The position numbers and the translations under genes were made by a program. A stretch of 64,000 bases of DNA from the NCBI RefSeq assembly GCF_000621545.1, contig NZ_JHYA01000012.1:61382-125381 (forward strand), in the 5' to 3' direction. Within the stretch, counting starts at the first letter, position 1; every line of letters starts with the position of its first letter. This DNA comes from Anaerovibrio lipolyticus LB2005. GTDB lineage: Bacteria; Bacillota; Negativicutes; Selenomonadales; Selenomonadaceae. The notes below the pieces were generated by a model, which saw only the letters and a program-made list of their open reading frames with translations, did no database searches and was not told the DNA's origin. Of this stretch, positions 9,789 to 18,127 are shown piece after piece.

Positions 9789-11819
9789 CTACTGTACCAT
9801 CTCTGGATGTCGCACCAACCAACCGGTAATATCCTGTAAGGATTCGCGTTCCTCCACATATTCTTCCACATCGATTTCAGTTTCAACAGAATCCCTGGAC
9901 TCTGCCAGCTGCTGACGAGTTTTATCCAAATAGGACCCTATATTTTCTGTATCCATCCAGCTATATGGAGTAACCACATGATCTATTTTCTCCGTAAGAG
10001 AAGGCTTAATACTGTAATACTCAAATCCCGCAGGAGCAATAAGCTCCATTATGGTCGGCAAGATATTCTGGTGCTCACCTAAAACATTATTTGCCAACAT
10101 ATCCTGTGTCAAATCCGGGTGGTGAATATAGAAGGATGTCAGCATTCTCTCCCTAATAGTCTGATAGTTCCGTGGCAATATACCTTTATCAAATGGAAGC
10201 ACAGCCGCAGAATGATCACCAGTGACAATAAATAAACTGTCCGGATACTGTTTTCTCATATCCTCAACAAAATTCATCAGGCAGCGGTCAGCATAACACA
10301 CACCCATAAACCTTCTGGCCTGTATATCATCGTGGCGCAGCTTGTCCGGCATTTCCGGCATAAGCGCATCAATATTCAGTCCATACTCACCATAAGGAAG
10401 ATTATACGGGCCATGATTGGATGTTGTATAGATAAAATGAAATTGTGGTGTATCATCCTCGTTTTTCTTGATAATATCCGCAACTGAATTTAAGTAAATA
10501 TGATCATATATTCCGAGCCAAGTAGAAGGAGAACCAGGCGGGCAAAAATCAGGACCACCATGAGCCTCATCAAAGCCTGCCCCGGGAACAAAATGCATCA
10601 GACTTCCCCAATTAAGACTGCCACCATACCAAAAGCTTGTATGGTATCCAAGCTTTTTCATCTGGGCAGCCAAAGAGGTTGGTATCTTGTTAATATCACA
10701 ATCCCACAACACCTTATTTTCGTTGAGTTCCAAATCGCAATCATACAATCCCAGCAAAATACTTCCGAGAGCTGTCTGGGAAATCATTCCAGACGGCAAA
10801 AAATTAGATAATGTAACCGTGCCCTTTTCCTGCTGGAATTTCTTGCTGGCGTCCATAAGATGCAGCTTGTCATAAATGCTGTCAAATGGTGTCTGGCACT
10901 GGCTTTCTCCCAAAAGATAAAAAATATGCTTTGGCTTCTTAATCTTCGGTCCCTTGGCAAAATGCCTGAAATGCATCAAAGGATTATCATCGTTGCCTAA
11001 AAAATCAGGACAAATTTTATTTATGCTAATCTTGGCGTCCTCATCATCTTTTTTTACAAATTCAGGAACAGGATGCTTAAGAACCAGTTCCAAAGCAATC
11101 AAATCGTCAATGGTGGCTTTGCCCAAGAATACATCTTCTTTTACAATTGGGGGAACCTCATCCCACTCCGGCTTAAGTCTATGACGGAATGTGCCGCCAA
11201 AACGGAACCAATAAAAAATTGCAACTGTAGCTAAGAACATAAAAGTATTGCAGGCATACTGCCAATACTCATTTTCCAATACAACAAATCCAAACTTTGG
11301 AATACTGAGTACCATATTACCCAATCCAACACATAGAGCAATATATGGTATAAAGCTCAACAAAATCCATAATCCATGATTCTGATTAAAGAAAATATCC
11401 GCCAAATTCTTTTTATCCGCATTCTTACCAAACAGAATATTCTTATTGATAATATCCTGATAGTGGTAATAAAAAATCATCTTTGTCCAAAACAAAACAT
11501 ATATTGCTACCAAATATAGCACTGCGAGCCACACTCTTACAGTGTCACCTAGTTCAAAATACGAGCTTAAAAATACCCCGGGAATACTTACCACAATAAG
11601 GGAAATCAAATAAACATAGGCATTAAAATCCATGCCCCACCAAAAGCCATATCTAAAGCAATGGTACAGTCTCTTTCCACCCCATTCGCTTAATTTTTTG
11701 GGTCCAAAATATAAAATAAAAACCAATCTGAAGATTGCACACATCAACGGTGGCAAAATTGCTATCTTAATATCCTGCTGCCATCCCATAAAAAAGGCAT
11801 CAAACAAGGTCAACTTCAA
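9789..11819 (-). CDS. LtaS-like sulfatase-superfamily membrane phosphotransferase
   Basis: A 676-residue membrane protein: about five N-terminal helices (15-210), then an extracytoplasmic alkaline-phosphatase/sulfatase-fold domain (295-640). E305 in LLGESQ and T349 in GMISQTALG fit the metal ligand and nucleophile of LtaS/phosphoglycerol transferases; FIVTGDHSAAV is the metal-binding DH block. It probably moves a phosphoglycerol or phosphoethanolamine group to a cell-surface glycan or lipid. In an LPS-bearing cell lipoteichoic acid is unlikely, so OPG- or LPS-modifying activity is the better guess. The annotated start at 11819 is TTG and is too close to GGAG; a second TTG at 11813 has 9 nt spacing and may be the true start. 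Confidence 0.8.
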   Translation of the reverse strand: MKLTLFDAFFMGWQQDIKIAILPPLMCAIFRLVFILYFGPKKLSEWGGKRLYHCFRYGFWWGMDFNAYVYLISLIVVSIPGVFLSSYFELGDTVRVWLAVLYLVAIYVLFWTKMIFYYHYQDIINKNILFGKNADKKNLADIFFNQNHGLWILLSFIPYIALCVGLGNMVLSIPKFGFVVLENEYWQYACNTFMFLATVAIFYWFRFGGTFRHRLKPEWDEVPPIVKEDVFLGKATIDDLIALELVLKHPVPEFVKKDDEDAKISINKICPDFLGNDDNPLMHFRHFAKGPKIKKPKHIFYLLGESQCQTPFDSIYDKLHLMDASKKFQQEKGTVTLSNFLPSGMISQTALGSILLGLYDCDLELNENKVLWDCDINKIPTSLAAQMKKLGYHTSFWYGGSLNWGSLMHFVPGAGFDEAHGGPDFCPPGSPSTWLGIYDHIYLNSVADIIKKNEDDTPQFHFIYTTSNHGPYNLPYGEYGLNIDALMPEMPDKLRHDDIQARRFMGVCYADRCLMNFVEDMRKQYPDSLFIVTGDHSAAVLPFDKGILPRNYQTIRERMLTSFYIHHPDLTQDMLANNVLGEHQNILPTIMELIAPAGFEYYSIKPSLTEKIDHVVTPYSWMDTENIGSYLDKTRQQLAESRDSVETEIDVEEYVEERESLQDITGWLVRHPEMVQ

Positions 11820-11902
11820 TCACTCCAATTTTAAGCATAGGAACATTCTACCACATTTCTCCCTATATAGGTAACAATATATTATTTCCTCACATAAAAC
11901 AA

Positions 11903-11939
11903 ACTCACCCAATTACTTACTAAAAGTAATCAGGTGAGT
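11903..11939 (-). terminator. Intrinsic terminator after glpQ
   Basis: On the minus strand ACTCACC...GGTGAGT forms a stem of about 16 bp with one internal mismatch region, a short TTAG loop and a TTGTTTTA tail. It lies 37 nt past the glpQ stop codon and separates it from the LtaS-like gene. Confidence 0.75.
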
Positions 11940-11976
11940 CAAGAATCAAAATAACAATTATATGGCCACTAAGCTA

Positions 11977-13119
11977 TTAGTAGGAAGCGTCAGCACCGCC
12001 GCTAACCTTGGCAGTCTGAACCTCTACATGGTCTGGAGTCAGATGATACTCAGACTGGAATGGATGCTTAGGATAGAGCTTTGCACCCTTCTTTTCCAGG
12101 AAGGAGCGGAGAATCCATGGCTTATCGGAGATAAGGCCATCAACTCCCATATCATACATCATTTCCATATCCTTAACATCATTTACGGTCCAAGGTACAA
12201 CCTTCATGCCCAGCGCATGAGCCTCGTCCACCATGTTCTTGCTGATTTCACCATAGTATGGAGATACAATATCAGCACCAAAGGAATGAGCAGCAGCTAC
12301 TGCGTCACCCTTGAAATCCTTAATATCCAAGCCACCAAGCCAAGGAGACTTTTCCTTGTCAAAAGGTCTCAGGGACTCAGCAGACTTGCCCCAAGAAGGC
12401 TCTTCCTCAATAAGAGCGGAAAGAGTGATGTTTGGATTCATCTGCTTTTCCATCATGAGAGTTTCCCAGTCGAAGGACTGAAGAACAACTCTGTCTTCCA
12501 TGCCATACTTAGCCACCAGCTCATTGAAGCGGGTGAGGAATGCCTTCTTGTCAGCATTACCGCTATAAGCAGTACCCATCAATGGATCAGGATAGGACTT
12601 GGTCTCAATGTTGAACTTAACATTCTCGTTACCGGACTTCTTAACCAGCTGGAAAAGCTGCTCCAAAGTAGGAATCTGAGCAAATTCAGGGTCTACTCTG
12701 GTCTGGCCATGAAGCTTGTAGTAGTCAACCTCAGGATTAATCTTGGAAACATTAAACTTCTGAATTTCAGCAACTGTCATCTTGCGGATATCATACTTGC
12801 CGTCTTCAATCCAGTTACCATTTGCATCACGGGTGATTTCATGGTTCAGAATAGGATTGTGGCTCATTACAATATCACCATCCCCGGTGAACTGCATGTC
12901 GCACTCGATGCAGGTTGCGCCATTTTCAATGGCATAAGCGTAAGAATACAAAGTATTCTCAGGACGGGCATCTCTGCCGCCACGATGAGGCTCAAAATCG
13001 AAAACCCCTTCGAAATCAACTTTTGCCTCAGCCTGTGGTGCATCAGTAAATCCGGCTACCCCTGTTGCCATTACTGCTGCCAAAATACCCATAGCGATTT
13101 TTTTACGATTCAATTTCAT
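11977..13119 (-). CDS. glpQ: Secreted glycerophosphodiester phosphodiesterase
   Basis: A 380-residue GDPD-family enzyme that cleaves glycerophosphodiesters to glycerol-3-phosphate plus alcohol in the periplasm. A signal peptide (1-33, ending AEA) precedes a TIM barrel with the HRGGRDARPENT catalytic start, ECDMQFTGDGDIVMSHN for metal binding, and C-terminal GVDGLISDKP. Its own promoter and terminator make it a single-gene unit. Adjacent to an enzyme that may transfer phosphoglycerol groups, it could recycle the released or excess glycerophosphate, but that link is inferred. Confidence 0.9.
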   Translation of the reverse strand: MKLNRKKIAMGILAAVMATGVAGFTDAPQAEAKVDFEGVFDFEPHRGGRDARPENTLYSYAYAIENGATCIECDMQFTGDGDIVMSHNPILNHEITRDANGNWIEDGKYDIRKMTVAEIQKFNVSKINPEVDYYKLHGQTRVDPEFAQIPTLEQLFQLVKKSGNENVKFNIETKSYPDPLMGTAYSGNADKKAFLTRFNELVAKYGMEDRVVLQSFDWETLMMEKQMNPNITLSALIEEEPSWGKSAESLRPFDKEKSPWLGGLDIKDFKGDAVAAAHSFGADIVSPYYGEISKNMVDEAHALGMKVVPWTVNDVKDMEMMYDMGVDGLISDKPWILRSFLEKKGAKLYPKHPFQSEYHLTPDHVEVQTAKVSGGADASY

Positions 13120-13153
13120 TTTATTTCCCCCTTAAAATAATGAATCTGTAATA

Positions 13154-13182
13154 AGTATAACAGAAAAATGAAAAAATGTTTA
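13154..13182 (-). promoter_or_regulatory. Promoter for glpQ
   Basis: On the minus strand TAAACA (13177-13182), 17 nt spacer and TATACT (13154-13159) with a TGT extended -10, about 33 nt before the glpQ ATG, which has an AAGGGGG ribosome site. Confidence 0.55.
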
Positions 13183-13272
13183 TACAATTTTGGTCCTTTT
13201 TGCATGGGAATAATGTCTTAAATCAATAAATAATAAAGTCATATAGTTAATTATTATTAGTTATAAAAAAGG

Positions 13273-13512
13273 ACGGGGACTGCTATCTTTAGCGCAATAT
13301 CTAAATAGATGCAAAAATATACGGGGACCGCTAGATTTAGCATTTAGTTACGTTTCGTTAAGAAATTTTTTGTTGCTATACCGATGCTATAGTGTAAAAA
13401 ATCATCTGTTTGAGCAAGGCCTATTGGCCGAAGCGAGTTATGATTTTTTGCACTATATAAAAGCAAGAAAAAATTTTAGAAGTGTAACGGCGCTAAAGAT
13501 AGCAGTCCCCGT
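13273..13512. repeat. Long quasi-palindromic intergenic element, copy A
   Basis: The 418 nt gap between lpxD and glpQ is mostly this element. Outer arms 13273-13295 and 13490-13512 are a perfect 23 bp inverted repeat (ACGGGGACTGCTATC...). A second, related arm-like sequence (ACGGGGACCGCTAGATTTAG) lies inside at 13321-13340. A central hairpin of about 15 bp (AGTGTAAAAAATCAT against ATGATTTTTTGCACT) has a loop with TTTGAGC and GAAGCGAGTT. It shares inner blocks such as CGTTAAGAAA and TTTTAGAA with the other copies in this window. No coding capacity is evident. Confidence 0.8.
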
Positions 13513-13537
13513 ATATGTTATTACATTTTTAGTATTA

Positions 13538-14557
13538 TTATTTTGTCAGTTCTTCTATTTTCTTTTCCAGAGCCTTTATTTTTTTACTCATATCATTGAG
13601 CTTCTTCATGTGGGCCTGCATACGGAGCCACTCCTGATGTGGTCTTGCAGGGAATCCCGCATAGAATACTCCCTCAGGAGTATTGCCAATAATACCGCTT
13701 CTGGCCGCAAATACAGAATTGCCACCAATATTGATGTGACCAACGGTACCGGTCTGTCCACCAAAGGTAACATTTGCCCCAGTGTTTGTGGAACCAGAGA
13801 TACCTGTCTGGGCCACAATAAGGTTACCAGGGCCAATGTGACAATTATGACCGATATGTACCAGATTATCTATCTTGGTACCCTTACCAATAATCGTTGA
13901 GCCGATAGTGGCACGGTCAATTCCAGCATGAGCACCGATTTCCGTGTCATCCTCCAGCACAACATTACCCACCTGAGGAACCTTGGTGTGAACTCCGTCC
14001 TTGGTGGTGAAGCCAAAGCCATCAGCACCAATAACTGCTGAGCTATGAACGATAACCCGCTTGCCCACCTTGCAGTGCTCACGAATAGTAACACTGGAAT
14101 AAAGGATAGCATCATCATCCACTGTGGCATACTGTCCTACATAAACATGAGGATATATAACCACACGATCCCCGATTACCACATGGTCATCCACATAAGC
14201 AAAAGGCAGAATAGTAACATCCTTACCTATAGTAACATCCTTACCTATGTGAGCATCAGGGCTTACACCCTTTTCATGCTGAATAGGAGGTGTAAAGGTG
14301 GTTAACAGAACTGCGAAGGCTGCTCTGGTATTTTCCACATAGATGGCAGGCAGCGGAAAATCCACCTCCACAGCATTAGGCAGCAGAACTGCACCTGCGT
14401 TACATTTTGCAGCCTCCTCCACATGGGCCTCATCCGCAAAAGTTATAGTTTCCTTGGTAGCACCTTCAATATTGTTTACTCCATTAATGACAATAGAAGG
14501 ATCCCCTGCCAGACGGCCCCCTACCAGTGTTGCTATCTCCTGTAATGTCATTTTCAT
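13538..14557 (-). CDS. lpxD: UDP-3-O-acylglucosamine N-acyltransferase
   Basis: A 339-residue trimeric acyltransferase, third step of lipid A synthesis. It has the LpxD N-terminal uridine-binding domain (1-100), a hexapeptide left-handed helix (100-300) with the HIGHNCHIGPG block carrying the catalytic His, and a C-terminal helix (310-339) rich in Lys and Glu. It follows the Skp-like genes, as is common beside bamA in proteobacteria, and is separated from the other lpx genes by glpQ and two further genes. Confidence 0.96.
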   Translation of the reverse strand: MKMTLQEIATLVGGRLAGDPSIVINGVNNIEGATKETITFADEAHVEEAAKCNAGAVLLPNAVEVDFPLPAIYVENTRAAFAVLLTTFTPPIQHEKGVSPDAHIGKDVTIGKDVTILPFAYVDDHVVIGDRVVIYPHVYVGQYATVDDDAILYSSVTIREHCKVGKRVIVHSSAVIGADGFGFTTKDGVHTKVPQVGNVVLEDDTEIGAHAGIDRATIGSTIIGKGTKIDNLVHIGHNCHIGPGNLIVAQTGISGSTNTGANVTFGGQTGTVGHINIGGNSVFAARSGIIGNTPEGVFYAGFPARPHQEWLRMQAHMKKLNDMSKKIKALEKKIEELTK

Positions 14558-14585
14558 ATTCCCAAATCTCCCTATAAATTACAGG

Positions 14586-15035
14586 TTACTGCAGCTTGGC
14601 GATAACATCATCAGTAACATCCACACCGCCAATAACCATACCATCCTTGCCGTTGCTTCTCACTACAGTGTCCAGCTTCTTTTCCTTGGCAATACCGTCC
14701 ATGGCGGCATAAATCTTGGACTGAACCTGGGTTGCATACTGCTGCTGAATTCCAGCCCCCTGCATTCTGAGCTGCTGCTGAAGCTCCTGGAACTTCTGGG
14801 CATCCTCCTCAGACTTAATATTGGCCCCCTGCTCCTGAAGCTGCTTCTCTGCATCCTTCTGGAATTCCTCCATACGCTTCTGCATTTCATCCATAGAGTT
14901 CTTTATCTGAGGTGCCTCAGTCTGAACACGGGCATAATCCACATAGCCCACGTTAACTTTACCACAGCCAGCTGTTATCATCATGGCACAAACTGCGGAC
15001 ATTGCCAAAACCAAAGTTTTTTTCTTGAAATTCAT
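14586..15035 (-). CDS. Skp/OmpH-like protein 1, probable lipoprotein
   Basis: A 149-residue OmpH/Skp-family protein. The signal peptide ends in a lipobox ITAGC (C24), so it should be lipid anchored rather than free in the periplasm. Residues 38-115 are Gln/Glu/Lys-rich coiled coil, and the ends share the VGYVDYAR and VDVTDDVIAKL blocks of the family. Skp chaperones OM proteins between the Sec translocon and BamA. It is the third of three adjacent paralogs between bamA and lpxD. Confidence 0.82.
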   Translation of the reverse strand: MNFKKKTLVLAMSAVCAMMITAGCGKVNVGYVDYARVQTEAPQIKNSMDEMQKRMEEFQKDAEKQLQEQGANIKSEEDAQKFQELQQQLRMQGAGIQQQYATQVQSKIYAAMDGIAKEKKLDTVVRSNGKDGMVIGGVDVTDDVIAKLQ

Positions 15036-15074
15036 TGAATATTGCCTCTTTTCATTATAAATACGTACAAATAA

Positions 15075-16139
15075 TTACTGAATATTTTTCATTTCCTGTA
15101 GCATTTCCTGGGTAAGATCCAGTGTATTAATACCAATAACTGGCGACTTCAACTCATGCCAATCACCTAGGCCAAAGCTATTATACTCCTCCCCAAAAAT
15201 ATTATCTATAGGATCTGCAATTATCAAATTAAGATGGTGAATAATGGCCAGCTTGGCAGCTCTGCCGCAAATATCATCAAAGATTTTCTGCTCAAGCAGC
15301 TTCATCTCAGTAAGCTTTAATTCCAGGGCAGTCTTTTTCTTGGCCATGTCCATCTTTAGCTGAATTGGTTTCATGGCATCATCAATGGCCTGGGCATTTC
15401 TGTCCTGTACCTCTTTGAAATGCTGCAACTCATCAGCCTGGGATTTGCCTGCTATACTGTCCCGTTCAGCCAACATTGCCCGTCTGATTTCCCAGGTCTC
15501 TGCCTCCACTGCTTCCTCATAACGGCGCTGCTGATCTGCCAATAGCTTGTTATGCTTTTCATTGCGCTCATCCTTCAGGCGATTCCACTCCGCCTGAAGA
15601 CTGGCCCTTTCCGCCTCAGACAGCTCCAAGGTTACTGCATTGTCTGCCTTAAGCTGGATGTTTAAAATACGGTTGCCATATTCTTGGTCAATGGCTTCCC
15701 GTTCCTTGTCAAACTGAGGCTTCATGCGCCGATAAATATTGTCAGCCCGCACCTTCAATTCTTCCATTGTTTCTGAATGTCTGGTAATAATCTCCAAATT
15801 TGCCTTTTGTCTGGCAGCATCATCAAACAGCTTTTTATCGGCCTGAGCTGCCTGAGCTGTCATTTCAAAGCCCTTAAGCTTTAATTCTGCTTCCAGTGCA
15901 GCAACCTCCCGCATCAATGTCTGGAGCTTTCCATAATCCTTGTGAGCCCTTATAACTTCTCCCATGTCCATAACACCGACATCAGGCTCCTGGGATGATA
16001 CTGGGGTATCCTGACGGCTAAACAGAAAAAAAAGCGCTAAAACAAGAACCGTAATAGCCGCTGCTCCCATCAATATCCGTCTGTTTCTTAAGCTGTTATC
16101 CTCAACATCAGCTTTATCCTGCTTTCCCTTAACAGCCAT
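15075..16139 (-). CDS. Membrane-anchored, enlarged OmpH/Skp-like coiled-coil protein 2
   Basis: About 354 residues from the ATG at 16139, chosen for the AGGGGGA site 6 nt upstream (an open extension to 16178 is ignored). A short cytoplasmic Lys-rich tail, one membrane helix (about 20-42), then VGVMDMGEVIRAHKDY, which matches the start of OmpH proteins, and a long charged coiled coil (60-280). The C-terminal part returns to an OmpH-like fold ending in NTLDLTQEMLQEM. It is twice the usual family length. Probably an inner-membrane-tethered holdase near BamA; function not proven. Confidence 0.7.
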   Translation of the reverse strand: MAVKGKQDKADVEDNSLRNRRILMGAAAITVLVLALFFLFSRQDTPVSSQEPDVGVMDMGEVIRAHKDYGKLQTLMREVAALEAELKLKGFEMTAQAAQADKKLFDDAARQKANLEIITRHSETMEELKVRADNIYRRMKPQFDKEREAIDQEYGNRILNIQLKADNAVTLELSEAERASLQAEWNRLKDERNEKHNKLLADQQRRYEEAVEAETWEIRRAMLAERDSIAGKSQADELQHFKEVQDRNAQAIDDAMKPIQLKMDMAKKKTALELKLTEMKLLEQKIFDDICGRAAKLAIIHHLNLIIADPIDNIFGEEYNSFGLGDWHELKSPVIGINTLDLTQEMLQEMKNIQ

Positions 16140-16170
16140 AAGAATCCCCCTTTTATGAGGTAATAAAGTA

Positions 16171-16189
16171 CCGAGCACATCGTGCTCGG
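16171..16189 (-). other. Intergenic GC-rich hairpin between Skp-like genes
   Basis: CCGAGCAC-GAT-GTGCTCGG, a perfect 8 bp stem, lies between two Skp-like genes on the minus strand. No T-run follows (TACTTTATTACC), so it may be an attenuator or an RNA stability/processing element rather than a strong terminator. Confidence 0.5.
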
Positions 16190-16218
16190 CACCCTCATTA
16201 TCTCGTTTTAATTTAAAA

Positions 16219-16683
16219 TTACTTGTTCAGCTTCTTCAGAACATCCTGAGTCAGGTCAGTGCCGCCATATACGACAGCTTCCTTGTTGATAACCACGGTA
16301 ATCCCCTTGGCATCAGCTACTTCCTTAACAGCTGCCTCAATCTTTGCGCGTACAGGCTCCATCATGTCAGCCTGCTGCTGCTGGAGACGCTGCATGGTCT
16401 GCTGATAGTACTCCTGCTTCTGCTCATCGCTCATGTTGGCAGCCTTCTCGTTGAATTCCTTCTCAGCATCCTGAGCCAACTGCTGCATCTGAGCCTGCAT
16501 ATCAGTTACATCCTTAATAGAACCGAACTGTGCATAATCAACTACACCTACATTGGAGGATGCAGCTGCATTGGCGATGCTGTTGTTGGACTGGGACAAT
16601 GCCAAGGCTACAACGGAACCAACAAATACCAAAGCAATGAGAACACTAATAATCTTAACCTGAGTTTTCTTTAACTGTACCAT
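16219..16683 (-). CDS. Skp/OmpH-like periplasmic protein 3
   Basis: A 154-residue OmpH family protein with an N-terminal signal or anchor helix (8-32, ending ANAAA), the NVGVVDYAQFGSIKDV start block, a Gln-rich coiled coil (60-110), and the C-terminal TVVINKEAVVYGGTDLTQDV block. This is the most standard of the three paralogs and the first transcribed after the BamA-linked OM protein. Expected role: holdase for unfolded OM proteins. Confidence 0.85.
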   Translation of the reverse strand: MVQLKKTQVKIISVLIALVFVGSVVALALSQSNNSIANAAASSNVGVVDYAQFGSIKDVTDMQAQMQQLAQDAEKEFNEKAANMSDEQKQEYYQQTMQRLQQQQADMMEPVRAKIEAAVKEVADAKGITVVINKEAVVYGGTDLTQDVLKKLNK

Positions 16684-16798
16684 AATTTTATCTCCTTTTT
16701 GTGAATAAAATATATTATTGCACTGTCACGGCAATATTTTCGCCTTATGACTGCACATATTATACCAAACTATTATTCTCCATTCAATAAGATATAGA

Positions 16799-18127
16799 TT
16801 AAAAATATCCTATGAACCGCAACCATTTATCATCATTATCCATGACTGCTTCCAGGGCCAGAAAATCATGGAGCTTGTATCTCAAAGCAAACTCGCTGAT
16901 GCGGTCCTGAGCCCGGTATTCATAGCGGAAGGTAAGTCTTTTGGCAAAATTGTATTCAACGCCACCCTTCCAGTAACTATCCCGCAATGAATAACGCACA
17001 TTGGCCTTAACCTTCGGAAGGAGCTCACGATAAAGGCCCAAATCAAAGTCCCAACGGGTATTCTTAGGATAGAAATCCACCAAAGCAAAGGCTCCATCGC
17101 GGCTTGTAAACTGCTTGGCAAAAATCCCCCGTAACATTATTTCGCCATTATCACCACTGTCCTTACGATGTCCCAGCTCACCCCAGCCTTCAAAACGGAC
17201 ATATACATTACGGGAATCAGAACGGCTCATAACCTCCATGCGCTCAGCTGGCTTAATATCCACCTTTGTATGGATTCCCCAGAATTTGGCCACTTCCAAA
17301 TCGTCAATACGCTTGGCCAGAAGTTCCTCTATGGTATCCTTATGACGCTTTACAAAGGCCACAGGAACCCCCACAAACATATCTGCTCCATCCTGCATAT
17401 TCTGGCGTTCTGTGAGAAGAGCCGCATTTGGCAGGGTATCCGACCTCATACTGAGGTCAATGGTGCGAACCACTGGAAGCAATGGGTAAACATCAACAAT
17501 GACTTTAGTATTTTCCCCTACTTCCACATCGAAGTCGGCACGAAATTCCGGAGACCTTTCGTTCATAAAGTCCTTGACTCTGTGCTTCATAACACCGTTG
17601 GTCCAGTCCACCGCTGCTACCGGCAAACCTTGGAGCGTATCCGCAAAGAGCTGATCCATATCAGATATATCATCCAGAAGGATCTTTTCCACCACCTCTG
17701 GCATACCCACCACCCGTTTTTCCACGGTTATGGCGTCAATTTTATCATTCCAGCCCAAAAGCCTTACAGAAATATTCAGCTCTTCCCCTGGCTGAATATT
17801 CACAGACTTTACAGTATAGCCCACCAGCACCTTGTCAAATACCTGCTGGATAATATCCTCATAATGGTTCCTTTGGGACTGGACGTTTTCAAGGGGCTTG
17901 CCCTCCAAAAGCTGGGCCCCAATGGCCTGAACGCTTTTTTCCATCCGCTGGCACACCCCATGGGGAATATGGCCATCACTGGAAACTGTAACCGTCACCT
18001 TATCCACTGACTGGGCATAAGCAATACCACTGTAAAAACTGATACCGGCCATGAAAGCCATGGCCAGCATCAATATTTTTAGACTTCTCTTTATTAAGTT
18101 AACATTAACAAAAACCAAGCCCTTCAT
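16799..18127 (-). CDS. Unknown BamA-linked outer membrane protein
   Basis: A 442-residue protein not recognised as a named family. It has a signal peptide (about 1-39, ending IAYA), a mixed alpha/beta N-terminal region (40-330) with several short beta-rich blocks that could be POTRA-like, and a C-terminal set of amphipathic strands (330-442) ending in aromatic Phe (RFIGYF), the usual mark of a beta-barrel handled by BamA. Its ATG overlaps the bamA stop by one base (TAATG), implying translational coupling and a 1:1 partnership. It may be an assembly partner or a substrate. Confidence 0.6.
   Translation of the reverse strand: MKGLVFVNVNLIKRSLKILMLAMAFMAGISFYSGIAYAQSVDKVTVTVSSDGHIPHGVCQRMEKSVQAIGAQLLEGKPLENVQSQRNHYEDIIQQVFDKVLVGYTVKSVNIQPGEELNISVRLLGWNDKIDAITVEKRVVGMPEVVEKILLDDISDMDQLFADTLQGLPVAAVDWTNGVMKHRVKDFMNERSPEFRADFDVEVGENTKVIVDVYPLLPVVRTIDLSMRSDTLPNAALLTERQNMQDGADMFVGVPVAFVKRHKDTIEELLAKRIDDLEVAKFWGIHTKVDIKPAERMEVMSRSDSRNVYVRFEGWGELGHRKDSGDNGEIMLRGIFAKQFTSRDGAFALVDFYPKNTRWDFDLGLYRELLPKVKANVRYSLRDSYWKGGVEYNFAKRLTFRYEYRAQDRISEFALRYKLHDFLALEAVMDNDDKWLRFIGYF

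Noticed and set aside
13370..13900. Plus-strand open frame of 176 codons over copy A and lpxD
   Set aside because: It runs antisense through lpxD and the palindrome and has no ribosome site or recognisable protein.
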